The notes under the pieces were generated by a model. The model saw only the letters and a program-made list of their open reading frames with translations, was not told the origin of the DNA and made no database searches. A stretch of 18,606 bases of DNA, taken from contig CALBTS010000255.1 of NCBI GenBank assembly GCA_937968035.1, forward strand, positions 1 to 18,606. The letters run 5' to 3'. The translations under genes were made by a program, and so were the position numbers. Below, in pieces: positions 16,664 through 18,606 of this stretch (position 1 is the stretch's first letter; the number at the start of each line of letters is the position of its first letter). This DNA is from an uncultured Methanomethylovorans sp. GTDB lineage: Archaea; Halobacteriota; Methanosarcinia; Methanosarcinales; Methanosarcinaceae.

Positions 16664-16983
16664 GCCCATAACACGGACGGTATAATTCATAAGCTCGTCA
16701 CGGTTTTTGCTTTTGCACCTGCTCCCATGACAGATTTGTAATGACTTTTACCGCGACCGCGCCAGTGCCCGCAATAAAACTCAGTTTACCTTGACTTGTT
16801 TCCTGCCCCTGATCAACCTTGTACCGCGACACTCGTATAGGCCACAAAGTTTGTACCTGGACGGCAAAAACCGCGCCGTACTCTCCTCGCACCGTGACAG
16901 ATTACTGGCTAAAGAACCAGGACCCTGCCCGGATGCTTCGTCGAGTAACGCTTACGAAATTATACCGCCGGGCCGTTATGCCC
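16664..16983 (+). repeat. attC-like structured repeat, copy C (about 320 bp, divergent)
   Basis: The left end is GCCCATAAC (16664-16672), spacer ACGGA, then CGGTATAATT (16678-16687). The right end is AATTATACCG (16958-16967), a 7-nt spacer, then GTTATG (16975-16980). The outer boxes are exact inverted complements, and the unpaired spacers differ by 2 nt, as in R/L boxes of attC sites. An inner pair, CGGTTTTTGC (16701-16710) and GCAAAAACCG within 16863-16873, is also complementary. GTCACGGTTTTTGC (16697-16710) is shared exactly with copies A and B. A CTGGCTAAAGAA stretch near 16906 recurs in copy B but in its left half, so this copy is rearranged. An open frame across part of it is an accident of GC-rich sequence. 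Confidence 0.7.
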
Positions 16984-17000
16984 AATTCATAAACGAATCC

Positions 17001-17570
17001 ATGAGAGAATACTTCAAAAAAAATCTACCAAGATTATCACTCGTTCTGATAGTCGTCTTCTTCATCTTCAATATCCTTACTCAGGTGTTCCAGGAATTCA
17101 GCAACCTCCTCTTCTTGTATCCAACTAACCTTCATGAACCTTTAAATTGGTATAGGTTCATTTCATATCCATTATATGTGGGTGGACTGCTTAAATGGTT
17201 ATTAAGCTCATTAGCTTTTCTTCTACTAGGTTATTTAATAGAACATAGAATTAAAAGATCGTACTTAATTGGCTTGATACTTCTTTCTTCCATTGTTGGT
17301 GGTTTAGTGTATATTTTAATTAATCAGAATGATAGTTATAATATACCAATAGCATCGCCAACTATGATTTCTTGGGGATATTGGGCTGCAGGTATAGTAA
17401 TTGGCATTAAGTTCTTTAAAGAGCTTAATACTTTTGAAAAGGTTATTCTAATCCTTTATGTTTTAAGCATTTTCAAAATTGATATACAGAACAAAGGCTT
17501 TCTATTAGGACAACTATCGGTTATCATAGTAATATCGATCTTGACAATTTTGAAAGTCCAAAAGAAATGA
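17001..17570 (+). CDS. Rhomboid-like membrane protein lacking catalytic residues (cassette gene)
   Basis: At 189 residues with about six predicted membrane helices (roughly 12-30, 60-79, 88-107, 122-139, 145-160 and 168-185), it has the size and topology of a bacterial rhomboid. The segment NWYRFISYPLYVGG (49-62) aligns with the rhomboid W-R-x-x-T stretch leading to helix 2, and E81 matches the residue ending that helix. The expected GxSG is replaced by ISWG (123-126), and no His is seen in the last helix, so protease activity is unlikely. I choose ATG at 17001. The open frame extends further upstream, but that part lies in repeat copy C. The start is 17 nt after copy C and the stop is 3 nt before copy A, so the gene fills its interval like an integron cassette. 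A generic membrane protein remains possible. Confidence 0.62.
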   Translation: MREYFKKNLPRLSLVLIVVFFIFNILTQVFQEFSNLLFLYPTNLHEPLNWYRFISYPLYVGGLLKWLLSSLAFLLLGYLIEHRIKRSYLIGLILLSSIVGGLVYILINQNDSYNIPIASPTMISWGYWAAGIVIGIKFFKELNTFEKVILILYVLSIFKIDIQNKGFLLGQLSVIIVISILTILKVQKK

Positions 17571-17573
17571 ACT

Positions 17574-17817
17574 GGGCATAACAGGTCGGTATATGCAATT
17601 GGCGCTCCGCACCGCGAGAATCTTCTGGTCAAAATGAAAGAACTTTAATGGCGGTGCAGGCTGCCCCGGCTCCCGCCGGGGTCTCCCTACTGGTGTCACG
17701 GTTTTTGCCAACGCGAGAATAAACAAATAACATCATAATCCTGCATCGCACCACGAGTGCAAAAACACGCGCCACCGCGATGCTGCGCCAACTGCACATA
17801 CCGCCGAACGTTATGGC
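17574..17817 (+). repeat. attC-like structured repeat, copy A (complete, about 244 bp)
   Basis: The left end is GGGCATAAC (17574-17582), spacer AGGT, and CGGTATATGCAATTGGCGC (17587-17605). The right end, GCGCCAACTGCACATACCG (17785-17803), spacer, GTTATG (17810-17815), is its inverted complement with only two mismatches in the 19-bp inner arm. Inner structure includes a perfect 7-bp GC hairpin (17664-17681), GCATCGC/GCGATGC near 17743-17783, and GTTTTTGC/GCAAAAAC (17701-17708 and 17759-17766). A 32-bp stretch at 17692-17723 is identical to 18571-18602 in copy B. The nested arms point to a site recognised as folded single-stranded DNA, but this is inference. Confidence 0.8.
17664..17681. repeat. 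Conserved GC-rich hairpin inside copy A
   Basis: CCCCGGC and GCCGGGG form a perfect 7-bp stem with a TCCC loop. The same stem with a different loop (TGCC) occurs at 18543-18560 in copy B, so the pairing is kept while the loop varies. No T-run follows, which argues against an intrinsic terminator. Confidence 0.75.
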
Positions 17818-17876
17818 ACATTTTGACGCAAGTATATAGCGTAATATCGTGGTTATTAAGGTATTTAAAAAACGTG

Positions 17877-18440
17877 ATGAAAATTGACATTATTACTTAT
17901 TCGACTGTGAACAAAATCAGAAGGTTTCTACCTTTTCTGATATATTCATATGGTTTGTTGTTAATTTTTACGAATAGATCATCAAGCATAGGAATTCAAA
18001 TATTAAAATATTCCGGTCTTATAGTAGTCATTACCTGGTTGGTAGTTGACATTTTCATTGACACCTATAAAAAAATTGGAAGCATTAAGCTAAGCAACTA
18101 TGGCAATTGTGAAATTGAGCTAAATGGCATTAAGAAACCTATTGAAATCAATTCTATTTTACTATTCTATGGTGGGTATAATGGCGAATCCTGTACAATT
18201 GAGAAATTGATTACATTTTCTAATGCACGGAATGGAACATGCAATTACCTTATAATTAACAATATTGCATATCAAATAATCTTACATAACAAAGAAGATT
18301 GGAACAAAATAAAATCAATTCTTAATGAGTTGGACTCAAAGAATAAAATCACAGATTATATAATTATGAGGTTCCCTGATGTCTTTAAATGTCTTTATAA
18401 TATTGGGAAAAAACCATTCGAGAAATTCTTAATACAATAA
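17877..18440 (+). CDS. Two-helix membrane protein of unknown function (cassette gene)
   Basis: This is a 187-residue protein with two membrane helices near the N-terminus (about 16-32 and 40-62), separated by a short polar loop. A soluble domain of about 115 residues follows, with alternating strands (SIKLSNYGNCEIEL, NSILLFYGG, CNYLIINNI, AYQIILH) and a helix (DWNKIKSILNEL). The fold might be a small beta-barrel or PH-like domain, but I do not recognise a family. The start is ATG at 17877; the open frame extends upstream through repeat copy A, but that portion is repeat sequence. The stop is 9 nt before copy B, and the gene has the same orientation as all the others. It is strongly AT-rich, in contrast with the flanking repeats. 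Confidence 0.72.
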   Translation: MKIDIITYSTVNKIRRFLPFLIYSYGLLLIFTNRSSSIGIQILKYSGLIVVITWLVVDIFIDTYKKIGSIKLSNYGNCEIELNGIKKPIEINSILLFYGGYNGESCTIEKLITFSNARNGTCNYLIINNIAYQIILHNKEDWNKIKSILNELDSKNKITDYIIMRFPDVFKCLYNIGKKPFEKFLIQ

Positions 18441-18449
18441 GAATAAAAC

Positions 18450-18606
18450 GTGCCATAACAGGTCGGTATATGGCATAGGCGCTCCGCACCGCGAGAATCT
18501 TCTGGCTAAAGAAGAACGCTAAGTGGGTGGCGGTGCGGCCTGCCCCGGCTGCCGCCGGGGACCCCCTCAAGGTGTCACGGTTTTTGCCAACGCGAGAATA
18601 AAGTAA
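18450..18606 (+). repeat. attC-like structured repeat, copy B (left part; cut by window end)
   Basis: It begins GTGCCATAAC (18450-18459), then AGGT and CGGTATATG; 19 bases (18454-18472) are identical to copy A. A further 28-base block (18478-18505) and a 32-base block (18571-18602) are also identical to copy A, while the segment between is variable except for the GC hairpin. The right arm lies beyond the window. The presence of this copy just after the stop of the preceding gene suggests the array continues to the right. Confidence 0.78.
18543..18560. repeat. Conserved GC-rich hairpin inside copy B
   Basis: CCCCGGC and GCCGGGG form a perfect 7-bp stem around a TGCC loop, matching the hairpin of copy A with a loop substitution. 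It is part of the structured repeat and probably not a terminator. Confidence 0.73.

Noticed and set aside
16791..17000. N-terminal extension of the rhomboid-like gene
   Set aside because: The open frame starts at TTG and runs through repeat copy C; its translation is low-complexity repeat sequence, and ATG at 17001 begins right before the first membrane helix.
17757..17876. N-terminal extension of the two-helix membrane protein gene
   Set aside because: It lies mostly within repeat copy A, whose sequence is shared with non-coding copies; ATG at 17877 is a better start.
16664..18606. CRISPR array
   Set aside because: The repeats are over 200 bp, are internally structured and enclose genes rather than short spacers; no cas gene is present.
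16664..18606. Insertion sequence or classical integron
   Set aside because: No transposase or integron integrase is encoded in the window, and the boxes fit the attC consensus only partly, so I call the elements attC-like only.

Overview
The window reads as part of a genomic island from a member of the Bacteroidota, probably environmental. The inference rests on several things: an AT-rich sequence, starts that mostly lack a purine-rich Shine-Dalgarno stretch, and protein families typical of that phylum (a RecQ helicase with the C-terminal tail I associate with Bacteroidota, and paired DUF488 genes). Species cannot be named. No rRNA, tRNA, CRISPR array, transposase or integrase is visible.

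Positions 337-11735 hold five same-strand, closely packed or overlapping genes that look like an anti-phage or restriction operon. They are a small SAM-binding methyltransferase subunit, an Eco57I-type N6-adenine methylase, a GIY-YIG nuclease fused to an SF2 helicase, a GmrSD-type nuclease (DUF262 plus DUF1524/HNH), and a 1597-residue fusion of a DnaQ-like exonuclease fold, RecQ and UvrD. The parts suggest marking of self DNA, a translocating endonuclease, a second nucleotide-driven nuclease and a DNA-unwinding or repair engine.

Positions 11767-16391 continue on the same strand with six more genes in visibly more AT-rich DNA: a small P-loop kinase, a stand-alone PrimPol-type primase/polymerase, an FkbH-like HAD protein, two DUF488 proteins and a probable dual OB-fold protein. 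The last four are separated by 1 nt or overlap. Their joint function is unknown. Kinase + HAD + PrimPol resembles a DNA-end-processing set, and DUF488 + DUF488 + dual-OB looks like a separate module.

The right end (16664-18606) and the first 57 bases are different. They contain copies of a structured repeat of about 245-320 bp with GC-rich parts. Each complete copy starts with CATAAC, a short spacer and CGGTAT, and ends with the inverted counterparts (ATACCG, spacer, GTTATG). Between successive copies sits exactly one gene in the same orientation, a degenerate rhomboid-like membrane protein (17001-17570) and a two-helix membrane protein (17877-18440), with the stop codon 3-9 nt before the next copy. 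This is the geometry of integron gene cassettes with attC sites, but the elements are much longer than usual attC and fit the core-site consensus only partly. The whole 11-gene defence-like cluster lies between two such elements. This cassette-like array and the unusual gene combinations to its left are the main points of interest.
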